A stretch of DNA of 64,000 bases from Aristolochia californica. Its lineage: Eukaryota > Streptophyta > Magnoliopsida > Piperales > Aristolochiaceae. The stretch is from the NCBI GenBank assembly GCA_029961685.1, contig JARWKL010000007.1:7460708-7524707 (forward strand), written 5' to 3'. The notes under the pieces were generated by a model. That model did not search any database, was not told where the DNA came from, and saw only the letters and a program-made list of their open reading frames with translations. The position numbers and the translations under genes are program-made. The stretch's first letter is position 1. Each line of letters opens with the position of its first letter. Below, piece by piece: positions 35,698-47,365 of this stretch.

Positions 35698-37617
35698 ATG
35701 GATTTCGACCTGACAGGATTTTCATTTCCTGGAAAAGATCAACTCATCAGCCCAAGTGCAGAAATAGGTTCCATCATGAACCATGGCAGAAGTGAAAATC
35801 CAGATGATACATCTTTGAGCTTGACCTGCCTTGCTCATGATGGTGGTAAGTATGGTCAGTTCAACCAAATAGAAGATACTCGTGAAGTCCATTCTACACA
35901 AGTGCCTGATGATGGTTGCAGGTTGGTTCTTGGATTAGGACCTACCCCAAGCTCTTACCAAGCTGATTCTTACACCATTGCCACCAGTAAAAACAAGGAA
36001 TCACAGCCTACCATATTCAGCCAGCAGCTGACTTCTGATAATGATTCCGTGATGCTAAAACTTGGGCTTTCGGGAGGGACTGAGGACATGATGTGCCGAA
36101 ATGACAACAACGCTTCCACAGAGAGTCGGATTGGTCAATCTTCCCATACAAATCAGTGCTCCTTTAGCGAAAGCAGGGTGCCCATTCTAGTTGTTGATGA
36201 AGGTTCCACCTCCGCCAAGAGGGTAGCAGGAGGCTACATGCCATCTCTTCTCTTGGCCCCTAGACTGGAAACCAGTGGCCAACAAATGCCAGGCTCAATT
36301 TCTCTTTGTCATTATCTTCAGTTTAGTCCTGAACCATCTGGCATCTCTGATTGTTCTATTGGTATGATATCTGACCCAACTACACCCCTTCCTGCATCTG
36401 AACACCGTGGTAGCCATCCTAAAATGTGCAGGTTCAACGGATGCAGCAAGGGTGCAAGAGGGTCCTCAGGCCTCTGCATAGCTCATGGAGGTGGGCAGAG
36501 GTGCCAAAAACCTGGCTGCAGCAAGGGTGCTGAGAGTCGAACTGCTTACTGCAAGGTCCATGGTGGAGGTCGAAGATGCCACCGACTGGGATGCACCAAA
36601 AGTGCTGAAGGCAAAACTGACTTCTGCATTGCACATGGAGGAGGCAGAAGGTGTGGTCACCTAGTCTGTACCAAGGCTGCGAGAGGAAAGTCGGGCCTCT
36701 GCATCAGGCATGGTGGTGGTAAGAGGTGCACCATGGAGGGATGCACTCGCAGTGCCGAGGGGCAGGCTGGTCTGTGCATATCACATGGTGGTGGGCGTCG
36801 ATGCGAACACCCGGGCTGCACTAAGGGGGCCCAGGGAAGTACTCTGTTTTGCAAGTCTCATGGTGGGGGCAAGAGATGTATCTTTGCTGGATGTACTAAG
36901 GGTGCAGAAGGGAGCACTCCTCTATGTAAAGGCCATGGAGGTGGTAAGCGCTGTCTTTATGATGGGGGTGGGATTTGCCCTAAAAGTGTGCACGGGGGCA
37001 CTGACTATTGTGTAGCCCACGGTGGTGGGAAACGTTGTGCAATCCCAGGGTGTACCAAAAGTGCACGTGGCCGCACTGATTATTGTGTTAGGCATGGAGG
37101 AGGAAAGAGGTGCAAATTTGAAAACTGTGAGAAGAGAGCTCAAGGAAGTACTGATTTTTGTAAGGCCCATGGTGGTGGGAAGAGGTGCTCCTGGGGCCAA
37201 GGTACGTGTGGGAAGTTTGCTCGGGGTAAAAGAGGATTTTGTGCAGCCCATGGTAGCTTGGCTCAGGAGAAGGAGAAGTTAGGCAAGGCCAGCCTGATTG
37301 GGCCTGGACTTTTTCGTGGTGTGGTCTCTGTCTCTACAGCAGGAGGCAGTTTGGATCTTGATCACTGTTCAGGAATGAGTGGTGTTTCTGAAAGTGTGGA
37401 ATCGGAAAACGTTGGTAGTAGTCAGCTCATCCCTCCTCAGGTGCTGGTTCCTCTGTCAATGAAGTCCTCTTCCACTATTCAGAAGGAAGGAGGAAGTAGA
37501 GGCAGTTCTGGAGGCATTCAGAACTTGAACTTTGTGGTCCCTGAGGGAAGAGTCCATGGTGGTGGTCTCATTTCCGTATTAGGTGGGAATATGAAGAATT
37601 CTGTTGACAGTTTTTAA
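35698..37617 (+). CDS. Protein with eleven CX4CX10CX2H-GGG repeats (WRKY19-associated, loricrin-like family)
   Basis: The intronless coding frame gives 639 aa. The ATG at 35698 (context AAGAAAAATGG) is used because the seven upstream in-frame codons begin with TTG. Residues 1-240 are Ser-rich with a conserved-looking RLVLGLGPTPSSY segment. From about residue 243 to 520 there are eleven copies of a 25-residue unit, C-x4-C-x10-C-x2-H-GGGxRC, for example CSKGARGSSGLCIAHGGGQR. The eighth and eleventh units have extra residues before the second Cys. The spacing suggests zinc coordination. The same repeats occur next to WRKY domains in Arabidopsis WRKY19, and stand-alone proteins of this kind exist (At1g64140-like). 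There is no WRKY domain here, so calling it a WRKY factor would be wrong. The C-terminus is Ser/Gly-rich. Function is not established; nuclear action is inferred. Confidence 0.88.
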   Translation: MDFDLTGFSFPGKDQLISPSAEIGSIMNHGRSENPDDTSLSLTCLAHDGGKYGQFNQIEDTREVHSTQVPDDGCRLVLGLGPTPSSYQADSYTIATSKNKESQPTIFSQQLTSDNDSVMLKLGLSGGTEDMMCRNDNNASTESRIGQSSHTNQCSFSESRVPILVVDEGSTSAKRVAGGYMPSLLLAPRLETSGQQMPGSISLCHYLQFSPEPSGISDCSIGMISDPTTPLPASEHRGSHPKMCRFNGCSKGARGSSGLCIAHGGGQRCQKPGCSKGAESRTAYCKVHGGGRRCHRLGCTKSAEGKTDFCIAHGGGRRCGHLVCTKAARGKSGLCIRHGGGKRCTMEGCTRSAEGQAGLCISHGGGRRCEHPGCTKGAQGSTLFCKSHGGGKRCIFAGCTKGAEGSTPLCKGHGGGKRCLYDGGGICPKSVHGGTDYCVAHGGGKRCAIPGCTKSARGRTDYCVRHGGGKRCKFENCEKRAQGSTDFCKAHGGGKRCSWGQGTCGKFARGKRGFCAAHGSLAQEKEKLGKASLIGPGLFRGVVSVSTAGGSLDLDHCSGMSGVSESVESENVGSSQLIPPQVLVPLSMKSSSTIQKEGGSRGSSGGIQNLNFVVPEGRVHGGGLISVLGGNMKNSVDSF

Positions 37618-39390
37618 GCAGCTACGCTATTTAAATTTGTTTGTCAATTGGGAGGGGGTTTAGAAAGAAGAATCAATGTAGGCATGGTCTTGATCAATAT
37701 TGTCATATTGTAGCGTCTCAAACTGTGAATTACTATTTACTATTACGATTGGTTAGTTGGTTAGGGGTTTGGAAGGAGTCAAAAGTGTTGGCAGTGTTGG
37801 TTAGGGGTTCTAAAACTTGTTCAAGTGTGAATCTTTTGGGACCCAGGATTGTATTTATGTGAATAAGAGCTGTTAATATGAATTCAATTATCTCATTCTT
37901 CAATGCTTAATGTACTATCTATTTCAAACTGAAAGTGTTGAGTGAGCATCACACCTGCTATTCCCATTGTGGAAGCAACTTCTGAGCACTTTTTCAAAGT
38001 AAACTCTATTAGGTAGATATATATCAAGAGCAGCAAGCAATTTGCTCTTTCGGACCAAAGTTGCATTACCCTCTGCCTCCCGATTCAGCCATTTGGGATC
38101 AAACTTCTATTGTTGATCAGGTAAAAACTCTACACAATAATACATTTTCCTAAGCTCTGAATTGAGCTTTACCTTTTCCAACTGAATCAGACATGCTTCA
38201 GTCATGATTAGTACACTGGACTTCTTGGGGGTAAAGCATTCTTTAAGTTCAAAATCAGTACTATAGTATCTCATACCGAGACGCAGCTCAAAATCCATCC
38301 CTTGGTTCATTCATCATCCTTTCATCTGCTGCTGGACACGGTACACCTTCATGTAGTCATTAATCTGTTCATGATCGATCTCTGCAGGACTGCTCGTACT
38401 TCTGCACTTTGATTGCAGAAGAAACCACATTACACACACTAAACACTCAACCACGTCGAAGAAATGCTGTTGACCCAAACTTTTGTGCTTCAAAAGGAGA
38501 AGCACGAAGCAATCATTGGTGGACAGGAGTGTCGGCCCAAAATGGAATGGGCCTTCTGGACTGGTGAACTTTTTAACGGGCACTGGTAATGCTGCAGTAG
38601 ATCACGCTGAGTGAGAACATAGTATTCTGTAAACAGGGCGGAGAATCTCGAGCCATCGGCGCCACTCCGTTGCACGATAAAGGCAAAAGTTCTTAACAAG
38701 GACGAGTTTGAATATTTTTTTCCCAAATTATTACCTTTGACAGCGTTTTGAGTTGTTTCTTCGTGGTTTCTTCTTTCCTGTCTCCAGGGTCCTGTGTCCA
38801 GAGACCAGAGACCTTCCTCTTTATGTTCGTCTCGTTTTCAAAGTTTTTTGAAAGTCAACGGGAAAACTGCCCTTATTTTGAGCGTTGTCTCGCTTCAGTT
38901 TCTCTTGCATTTTTCCAGTGTATGACTTTAGAGTCCTTGAGGCAGTTTGAATTCGATATCGACATTTTTGCTTCTCGAAAGAAGCATTCTGGGTTTCTTA
39001 GTTCTTGGATAGTTTCTCCGCATGGTATTGCAGAACCAAGGGTCGTCCCACTGGTTTAGATCTGCAGCTGATAGAATATCGTAGCGTGTTCGGACTGGCT
39101 TTTTTATTTATTTTGGGTGAAAAGTGGTATTTGTCCTTTTTGATCCTGTTGTTCTGGAATTTTAAACCCTAGATCTGTGATCGGGAATGCCAGTCTGTGA
39201 AGGTGCTGTGCGTGTCTGAAATCTGAATATTTCTTTTTTCTTGAAATTTCCTTGCCTTCTTCTCTCTATTTGTGTGAACAATTTCAACGCTTCGGTGTCG
39301 TGGGGTTCTGAAGAGAAACCCATGATTCGTGCTCCTCATTTCTTCTGATCGTCTATTCAGTTCTTCATTATTTAGAAAATTCTAATAAAA
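37618..39390. other. Intergenic region and 5' leader of the sphinganine hydroxylase gene
   Basis: The 3' flank of the repeat-protein gene continues to about 38000. Minus-strand frames at 38107-38310, 38314-38583 and 38490-38726 are unrelated to anything I recognise and overlap each other. From about 38750 the DNA is T-rich and leader-like, with AAACCCTA at 39163-39170. The frame 38748-39059 lies in this leader and is unlikely to be coding. Confidence 0.4.
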
Positions 39391-40817
39391 ATGGTTTTTT
39401 GGGAAGGCTATTTGAGTGATGAATCGATGGGCACTTTTGCCCCGATTGTAGTTTACTGGATATATGCCGGATTTTACCAACTCTTGCCACCGCTGGATGG
39501 TTACCGGCTCCATACGAGAAAGGAGGAAGAAGAGAAGAACTTGGTGCCACTTTCTACTGTGGTTAAAGGTGTATTGCTTCAACAGCTCGTTCAAGCAACA
39601 GTCGCTCAAATGCTATTTCTGGTTAGTATGGATGATATGTTGTATTCCTAGCTATGGTTATTAAATTTGTCTGTATGTTGTATTCCTATTCATTTGGATG
39701 TTTATGTGTGTCAGTGTTAGTGTATCAAGCTTCAAGATGATGTTTAATGTGTCCTTACACATCAACATACAGAAGCTGGATCAGCTTGAGATGAGGAAGA
39801 ACCTGTATGAAAAAACTCTTAGAAGGAAAATTTTATACGTGGCTTTAAAAACTCTCATTGACATGTTGGCATGGATAATGTCTTGGACTGGTATCAAATT
39901 GAAGTGTTTTTGACATCTTCAATTGGAGGTGGCTTCTTGAATTGTTTATTTTATGTCCACTACTTTTAATCCTTCATATATGCAACGTATTTTGTATTTT
40001 TTCAGGAGGTAATCCAACTACTTCGGTGAAGCATGCTTGAAAATTGTGGGATTCTCCTGATTCTTTTAGATTTTTTTTACTACGTAAATCTCAATAATTG
40101 TCTGCTTTGGTTGTAGTTTGGAAACTAAACATTGTTTAGAATTTTTTTGTCAATTTTTACTAATCAAATATGAGAGATTTTGTATATCTTCCTATTATTA
40201 AGACACTTTTTGATTTCTTCCTGCACTGAGCATTGATAATCGAATACCCGTTCTTTCAATTTCTTTTGTTACAGCTAACATCAAACGCAAATTCCACTGG
40301 GATCACCATCCAACCATCCATACCAATCCAATTACTACAAATTGCATTTGCAATGTTTGTGATGGATACATGGCAGTATTTTGTGCATCGGTACATGCAC
40401 CAAAACAAGTTTCTCTACCGCCATGTCCACTCCCAGCACCACAGGCTGGTTGTCCCTTATGCTATTGGAGCCCTTTACAACCATCCTTTGGAAGGCCTCT
40501 TGCTTGACACCTTAGGTGGGGCTATATCGTATCTTGTGGCAGGAATGACTGCCCGAACAGCTGTTATCTTCTTCTCTTTTGCAGTGATCAAGACTGTAGA
40601 TGATCACTGTGGGCTTTGGCTTCCTGGTAACATTTTCCACATTCTTTTCCAAAACAATACAGCTTACCACGATATTCATCACCAGCTTCAAGGAACTAAG
40701 TACAACTACTCGCAGCCTTTTTTCTCAATCTGGGACAAACTTCTTGGGACTTATATGCCGTATACTCTTGTGAAGCGACGGGAAGGTGGATATGAAGCTA
40801 GATTGAGAAAAGATTAG
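39391..40817 (+). CDS. SBH1: Sphinganine C4-hydroxylase (fatty acid hydroxylase superfamily)
   Basis: Two exons, 39391-39621 and 40275-40817, join cleanly at CTG|GTTAGT and ACAG|CTA, giving 257 aa, the usual family length. The di-iron histidine clusters are present: HRYMH (115-119), HSQHH (129-133) and HDIHH (209-213). The family motif NHPLEGLLLDTLGG and the segment KTVDDHCGLWLPGN are intact. Several hydrophobic segments (about 15-35, 62-80, 95-112, 150-180) fit an ER membrane protein. The enzyme adds the 4-hydroxyl to the sphingoid base, forming phytosphingosine for plant ceramides and glycosylinositol phosphoceramides. The symbol marks the SBH family; SBH1 and SBH2 cannot be told apart here. 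The upstream leader is long and T-rich. Confidence 0.95.
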
Positions 40818-41750
40818 AGTTTGAGAGGTGTACCATGCATAGTTTGTGTTGGTATAAATTACTTATAAATTATCCATCAGTGGTGTTCGAGAAACACTGC
40901 AGATGCTTGAAGCTGGGGAAGTTGGATCCTATGCCTAGAAGTATCCTTGTGGAATTGAAGCCCCCTTTCCATGTGGGGTTGCTCAGTGGGACAGTGAGTA
41001 GCCTTTGCAATTGGTTTTTCTTGAGAGTTTCCTTTCGGAAGTTGGATTTGTTCGTTTCACTAATGCCTAGATGGAAGTGTATCTTCTTTTACTGGTTCTT
41101 GACCTGCAAATTTCTTGCAGGCTGAGGGTTTGTTGTACTAAATATTTTCACTAAGTCAGTGTGTTCTGATTCTTGTGCCACGAGGGGGACCATATTTTTC
41201 CTTGAAAACTTGAATCTTCAGTAGAGCTGTAGAACTCTGAAGTAAATTTCATGTTGCATTTAATCCCATTATTTTCAGGAGCCCAGAAAGGTGTCTGGCC
41301 AGCCAGACAAATGCTGCTGGCGTCGAACGCTCTGCACAACTAGGTCTGGCCGGCCTGGAAGATGTGAGAGGTTCACATTTCATAACTAGAATGTAGAAAG
41401 AAGCATGAAAGGAAATTTATATGCAGAAAGAATGCTTCTTAGTCTACCTGCTCAATTGAATATTACTATTTCCATATCTTGTGGACATTTTAGATACAAT
41501 TATATATTTAAGTGTTCTTTTCTGACCGTTTTTTCTCAAGTAGATGCAATAAGAGTAACGAAAAACAGGGACAAGACTATACTGGCTATTTCTTCCCAGG
41601 ACCCTCTCTTCTTCCTCTGTACATCCTTCCCATCATCTCAAGCAGAATTCGGAAAGGTTCTTTCTTTAAAAACAAAGGTCGACCACAAACTCCTCCATCC
41701 CCACCACCACTGTCACCGAATTTCCACCGCGCTCCACATCCTCGTTATCA

Positions 41751-41888
41751 ATGGCCGATATCTTATCCTCGCTAACGAAAACTTCTGGCGCCATTTTGGG
41801 GCGAAGAAGACACATCAGGCCATATGGGAGCCTGTCCTTCAGAACTGTACACACAATTGTGGGGGAAGATCATTGCGGAAATGGGTAG
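41751..41888 (+). CDS. Small open frame, hypothetical
   Basis: An ATG in good context (TATCAATGGCC) opens 45 codons, beginning MADILSSLTKTSGAILGRRR and rich in Arg, Ser and Thr. It is preceded by a C-rich, leader-like stretch (41690-41750). The N-terminus would suit an organelle presequence, so it could be the start of a decayed gene: the frame closes with TAG and the adjoining frames continue with basic residues. I do not recognise it. A longer overlapping frame (41405-42007) also exists; neither is proven. Confidence 0.2.
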   Translation: MADILSSLTKTSGAILGRRRHIRPYGSLSFRTVHTIVGEDHCGNG

Positions 41889-42099
41889 AGGTCGGAGAAG
41901 GAAAAGAAAAGGACTTTCTGGGCTGTTTTTATACGGAGTTTCGGTTTCTTTGCTTGGAAGTCTGGTTTCGAGAAGGAAGAAGGGTAATGATAGCGAAAAA
42001 CGATTGAAATGGGGATGACGAAGCTCCAACAATAAGTTTTATAGCCCAAAAAGCATGATTTCTTGTCGAGAGAATTCAGATTACTTCTCTCTGGTTATA

Positions 42100-43169
42100 T
42101 CTAGAATGGTTTTGGGTCATGAACATCATATACTTAAACATTATGAAACACTAACCCAACTCTAAACTCAAGATCACTCTTAGGCCTTCTTTTGTAGCTC
42201 TATTTGGGGATAATTTGGGATACCATGTGAAGTTAGGTCAAAAACCCATCTAGCCAATTTATGAGCCTATTTTTTAATTAATAAATTCAAAATTTTTGTA
42301 CTCATTAATCTATGTAAGATTATTTTTTAATAAAAAAATTAATCAAAACTGATTCAGATTTTTTTGCCTACTACAAAGCACTGATTCTAAACGAAGTAAC
42401 AAGCAAGTTTCACTGTGCAACAACATCGTATAAACATCAGGGAAGACGATGTAGCCGAAGGATATCTGCCCAGAAACGAAAGCAACGCTTCTCAGGTCTT
42501 TAAAAACCGTCTTCAAAATCCTGTTCGATCCCCCATTGTCTTGTTTGTAATGACCTCATGTGGCACCTGATATCTTCCCTACTCTTGTCTCCTCCTCAAA
42601 AGAGACGTACACCGTCTTTATTGTTGAGTTGCCATGTGAACCTGTTTTGTTCACGTTGTGTGTTGACCGATGCCACGTGGATTTCAACCTTTGAAATTTG
42701 TTCTTAAAGTATAGTATTTTCTCTCTCTTCGAAGGAGGATGTCTTCGTAAATTGATTGCAGACATTGGTTCAAAGTCTAGAGGCAACTTAAAATCTTTCG
42801 AGATGACATAAAAATTAATGAAGGCTACAAGAACCAACATTAAGGCAATATGTAGGCTCATATGAAACACTAAGGCTCTAATAAACTACTTGAGGTAACT
42901 CAGTTGACTCGACATAAATGAAACCTCACTATACACAAGGATGCATTTATGATACATATAGATCTTATCGAAGTTAATTAATTTTCATACCCAAAAAATA
43001 TTTTTTGTTTCTATGTGTTTTCTCTATTCTTGTGTATGATGCTGAAATCCTAGCCTCTCATTAATCTGGTCAACAAGCTTAGGTCGGGAAATTCTCCACT
43101 TAACCTAGATAGGTTCATAAAAATTGGTACCAAAGCGGCATTGGCATCCGAAAATCAATGTTTTTAGTA
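42100..43169. other. AT-rich intergenic stretch
   Basis: No gene or RNA is supported. The minus-strand frame 42556-42870 (104 codons) has no features I recognise and no leader- or splice-like context. Confidence 0.35.
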
Positions 43170-43627
43170 TCAAAACTAAGTCTCCTCCTTGAGACCTGTC
43201 ATTATTATAAGGTCGAAGGTTTAGGGTTTAGGACTAAACTGATTTTCACAAAAAAAATAAAAAAAAGAATAAACAAAGTTGATTATAGGCTCAAAACTAA
43301 GTCTCCTCCTTTATACATGTCACTATTATTACACTAAGGGGTTTAAGACGAAGCCGATCTTCACAAAAAATAAAAAATAAAAAATAAAAAAAATAAAGAA
43401 ATAAAGTTGATTATAGGCGCAAAACTAAGTCTCCTCCTTTAGACATGTCACTATTATATGGCTAAGGGTTTAGGGTTTAGGACGAAGCTGATCTTCAAAA
43501 AATAAAAATAAAAACAGCGAAGAAACAAAGTTGATTACAAGCTCAAAACTAAGTCTCCTCTACTAGACATGTCACTACTATAATGCTAAGGGTTTAGAGT
43601 TTAGGGTTAAGCCGATCTTCACAAAAT
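43170..43627. repeat. Minisatellite of about 120 bp, nearly four copies
   Basis: Units begin near 43170, 43291, 43418 and 43543, each opening with AAAACTAAGTCTCCTC, then an ACATGTCA-type word, TTTAGGGTTTAGGAC-like telomere-resembling DNA, and an A-rich end (GATCTTCACAAAAAAT). The last copy is truncated after about 85 bp. Units differ by point changes and A-run length. Confidence 0.85.
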
Positions 43628-44444
43628 GTTTAATACAAGTCTTTGTGCAAGAATATATACCACGTATATCTTGTATTATCTCTAAGCCTATCCTCCACCA
43701 AAGCAAATTTAGCAATGTATCCACTATCCCATCAGCTTCCATGTATTGATGTCGAATCACTTTGAATCCTCTTCCGCCATGAAGATTCATAGAGAACTAC
43801 CGCCCTAGAAACAAGGGCACTTCCTTCCCAATCACACCCCTACTTCATCTCCTCTTTCATCGATGAAAAGCCATCCACTTGGGAGCACAGCAGTTTCCTC
43901 CTTCACCAGATATGAAGATGTGGTAGTGTTTTAACCTTTGATATGGCTCAAGCAAAGGGCGTCCCAACCAAGCTTTCCGTTTCCTTAAAGACTGACACTT
44001 ACGATACATATCTGAATCCAGAAGTTTCACCTGCGACTGAGAGGAAAAATTAAGTTAGAAACCAAGACAACTTGAATTAATTGAATGCAGCGCCAACAGC
44101 AACCATAGGTTTCTACCGAATGTCTTAAATTCCTACCCGTCTCTGTCCTTCAGTAGGTAGAACGACAGTTGCAGGCACTGCGGTGACTGAGAATGAGAGC
44201 AAGTACCAGAAAAGCTGAGAAGATAGGGAAGGCAGGATCAAAGACTCGATCAATTTCCTTTCAACGTGTTGTATCCACACCCAAGCAAACATTCTGTACG
44301 CACAGAAAGAAGCGCTGGTAGCGACGACTTAGCTGGTGGTGACGATGGTTTGAATAGATCAGTCACCGATCACTGGCCACAAACCCGAGATTCGGTTACA
44401 CGACAACTGTCGATTGGTAGTTTGAGTTAGTTGAAGGAAAATAT

Positions 44445-44463
44445 AGAGAGAGAGAGAGAGAGA
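44445..44463. repeat. (GA)n microsatellite
   Basis: A GA run of about nine units is followed by more purine-rich DNA to about 44500. Confidence 0.85.
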
Positions 44464-44645
44464 CAGGGGGAGGGAGAAGGCGAGGGAAGAACGTGGGACC
44501 TCGAAGAAGGAGAGCCATTAACAGAAAGCCAGCAACTGTGCATTACTCCTTGTCTACCTGCAGTACAAAAAACTGGCGTGACCATTGAAGGATACCGTTG
44601 AAATATGGGTTGGAGATGAATGCAAGCAGGTTGCAGGAATTAGTC

Positions 44646-45648
44646 GTTAGTGCACTTTGGGGGGCGGGGGGGGGTGGGGGGTGGAGAGGGAAAGAGAATG
44701 AAATTGAAAAAGTGTATTGAAAATTACTTTATAATGTTAGTGCCCAAAATAAAAAATATAATGGAAACAAAAGAATAAGTTACTTTTTATAATATATCTA
44801 AATAAATAATATACCTAAACAAATAATAAAACTAAACAAACATGGTTACTTTTATAATAAAAAAATTAATGTAATATTAAAATATATTAACATAATAAAT
44901 AATTAAGTAGTGTATTTATTAATTTAATTAATTAAAAATATAGAATACTCAAACAAAAATGTTCACTTTTATAATGTCTATATACTTGATCAAATTCTTA
45001 CTTTAACAATATCTTAATTATCACTTTTAAATATGTAATTTAATATAGTATTAACAATAATAAATATAATAAATAAATAAATATGGTATTTAATTAATAG
45101 CATAAGATAGATTTTAGTGTAGTATAAATTAATAATATAAATACGAAGTAAAATAAAATTATTATTTTGATTAATTATAACAAATAAAAAGACTTTGATA
45201 GAGGGTATTTAGGTTAATACTTTTAAAGCCATGATAAAATAATTTATTTAAAAATGCCTAGTAATGAACTGAAAGGGGGAAGAGGGTTCGGACGGCGAGA
45301 GGGGGAAGAAAGAGAGGAGTTGAGACGACAAGAGGGGGAAGAAAGAGAGGAGTTGAGACAACGAGAGGGTTTGATAAGACGATAGAGAGTGAGAGATGAG
45401 AGAGATGAGGGTTGGAAAACAGAGAGAGTTGAGAGAGAGGAGAACACACAGAGTGTCGAGTGAGCAAGTGAAAGTGAGTGAACTAGGTTTAGGGTCAGAA
45501 TTCACTTTCACTTGTTTTACACTGGAGCGATTGAAAGTGAATGAACTAGTTCATTTACATTCACTCTCCATCGTGTGTGTGCACGAACATTTTTGGGTAA
45601 GTGAGAGTGAAATTGCTTTCACTTTTACTTTTCTCAAGGTGCACTAAC
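44646..45648. mobile_element. TIR-bounded non-coding element of about 1 kb, class uncertain
   Basis: The left end GTTAGTGCACTTTG (44646-44659) is the inverse, with one mismatch, of the right end CAAGGTGCACTAAC (45635-45648). The interior starts with a G-rich tract, continues as AT-rich DNA sharing words with 28930-29148, and ends with purine-rich 30-bp repeats of the GAAGAAAGAGAGGAGTTGAGAC kind (about 45300-45370). No target duplication was recognised. Minus-strand low-complexity frames (45244-45511) are not considered genes. Confidence 0.45.
44658..44690 (+). other. G-rich tract with G-quadruplex potential
   Basis: Several runs of three to eight G separated by one to three bases lie directly inside the left end of the 1-kb TIR element. 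The pattern meets the simple G3+N1-7 criterion for quadruplex formation. Any effect is inference. Confidence 0.5.
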
Positions 45649-46048
45649 AGGCCCCATGTGTACCACCTCATTACTACTCATTTCAATCATGGACACCACA
45701 CACAAAGTTGCTGGATTACCAACTCAATCCCACCAATGCGACTTCGGCTCTCTTGTTGCAAAATCAAGTTTTTTGCCTAGAAGTTTGGATGATAATAAGG
45801 GTATTAAAATTATAGAAGTATCATTTTCCTCTCAATGAGCCTAATTATTTTTTCAAGGGATTAAACACGTCTAAGGTGAGTTTTGTCAGGAGGAATATTT
45901 TCAATTGTTAAATGGGAAAACATTTACTCTTACAGAGAGAAACTTTCAGAAAAGTCTCAAATTTGATATGTTTCTTAAGATGTTTTTCTGTGATGATATT
46001 ATTGTTCACAATTGAAGGCAAAAATATTACTAATTAGTATTCTTTAGA

Positions 46049-46383
46049 GGCCTACTTGGAACCCATAGAAAAGAAAAGGGGAGAAAAAGTTATTTTTTGT
46101 TGTTTGGCATTAGAGAATCATTGAGAGAAAAAAAAAAATACAAAAGAGAAAATCACTCTCGCTTAGTTAATAAATTTTCTCTCACAAAATGATAGAAATT
46201 GGAGAGAAAAAGAATGAAATAGATACTTGAGAGAGAATTTTAATCATCAAAATTTTAAAATTTACTAATTTTCTTTTATTTTTTATTTTTCATGTATATC
46301 CAAACAAGAAAAACTATATTTCTTTTCCATTTTCTCTCACATTTTCCATGGGCATCCAAACAAGAGAAAAAAAACCTCTTTAG
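46049..46383. mobile_element. Foldback, MITE-like element
   Basis: The left arm (CTACTTGGAACCCATAGAAAAG, about 46055-46076) pairs imperfectly with the right arm read in reverse (CTTGTTTGGATGCCCATGGA, about 46344-46363). The purine-rich inner stretches continue the symmetry. The interior is AT-rich and non-coding. Ends and target duplication are not clear. Confidence 0.35.
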
Positions 46384-47365
46384 CTACAAGGACATATTAT
46401 AGATCATTTATAGAAGGAATTACTGAGGGACACCTTGATATGTTACTCAACGTTTTTCATCCAATTTTTCAGCTAATATTTGAAAAAAAAAACTTGTGGT
46501 CCAAAGTTATATGTTTGACCTCTTGCCTTATTTGTTGCCGCATGTGACTTGGGAGAGGATAAATTATGTTAAGGGGAAGACTGGTCCCTCCTACTTTTCC
46601 ACAAGTCATCATGTGACTTCATTACTAGATAAGAGACCTAAGTGTTGGAAAGAATTGTTCCACATGAAAAAAATGAGTTAAAAGATATTGGGTTTATCAC
46701 TTTAGCTAGTTATTTTTAGATGAACTTTGGATCCAACTTCTAACACTAAGCGATTTGGAGTTAAAAAATAATCTAATGTTTATTACTTAGAAAGAGTCAT
46801 CTTAACATTGGCTAGTCATATTGGGATAGATTTTTAACGTTATTATGGTATCGATGTAAATGCTCATAAATGGGCCTCTACTCAAAGTTATCCACAAGTA
46901 GGAGTCATAAAGAGGAGTGACACATGAAAGTAAGTATTAAATATAGTCCCACATAGACTAAAATATATATATATATATATAACTTGAGAAGAGACATCCT
47001 TACTATAACTAGTCATTTTGGGATAAGACCTAAACTTAATTTTAACAGTCATTTTCTTTGACAACCGTTTTAAGGATAAATACTTTGTGAAAAACTTTCT
47101 AACTTTCTTCGAAGGAAGGAGAAGAATTAGGGTTTAGGGTTTAGGAAAAAAACTCTACAGGCTTTTTAAAGGACAAATACAGTCAAAGGAAGAAGTCACT
47201 CCTTTGTGTAGTTATTTATTATTAGTGTATCAAAGTTTCAAAGAACAAAGACATTCAGAGTAAGAATCACACCTTTTGTAGTTATTTATTATTAGTGTAT
47301 CAAAGAGGTAGGCTATCTTCCCATTTTTTTGTTATAGAACTAGGTAAAATTTTCAAGAGGCAACT

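Noticed and set aside
38107..38726. Three minus-strand frames (67, 89 and 78 codons)
   Set aside because: Different frames, overlapping, no shared family; could be a decayed gene but nothing identifies it.
41290..41320. Short palindrome GTCTGGC-CA-GCCAGAC
   Set aside because: Seven-base arms in a 3' flank with no T-run or other context; too little to assign a role.
41405..42007. 200-codon plus-strand frame
   Set aside because: Starts in AT-rich DNA, no domain or targeting pattern, and overlaps the better-initiated 45-codon frame; chance open frame cannot be excluded.
45244..45511. Three parallel minus-strand Ser/Leu/Pro-rich frames
   Set aside because: All come from purine-rich 30-bp repeats inside the TIR element.
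46801..47050. Words such as AGTCATTTTGGGATAAGACC shared with 59080-59120
   Set aside because: Clearly a dispersed repeat fragment, but ends and class could not be determined, so no separate element is called.
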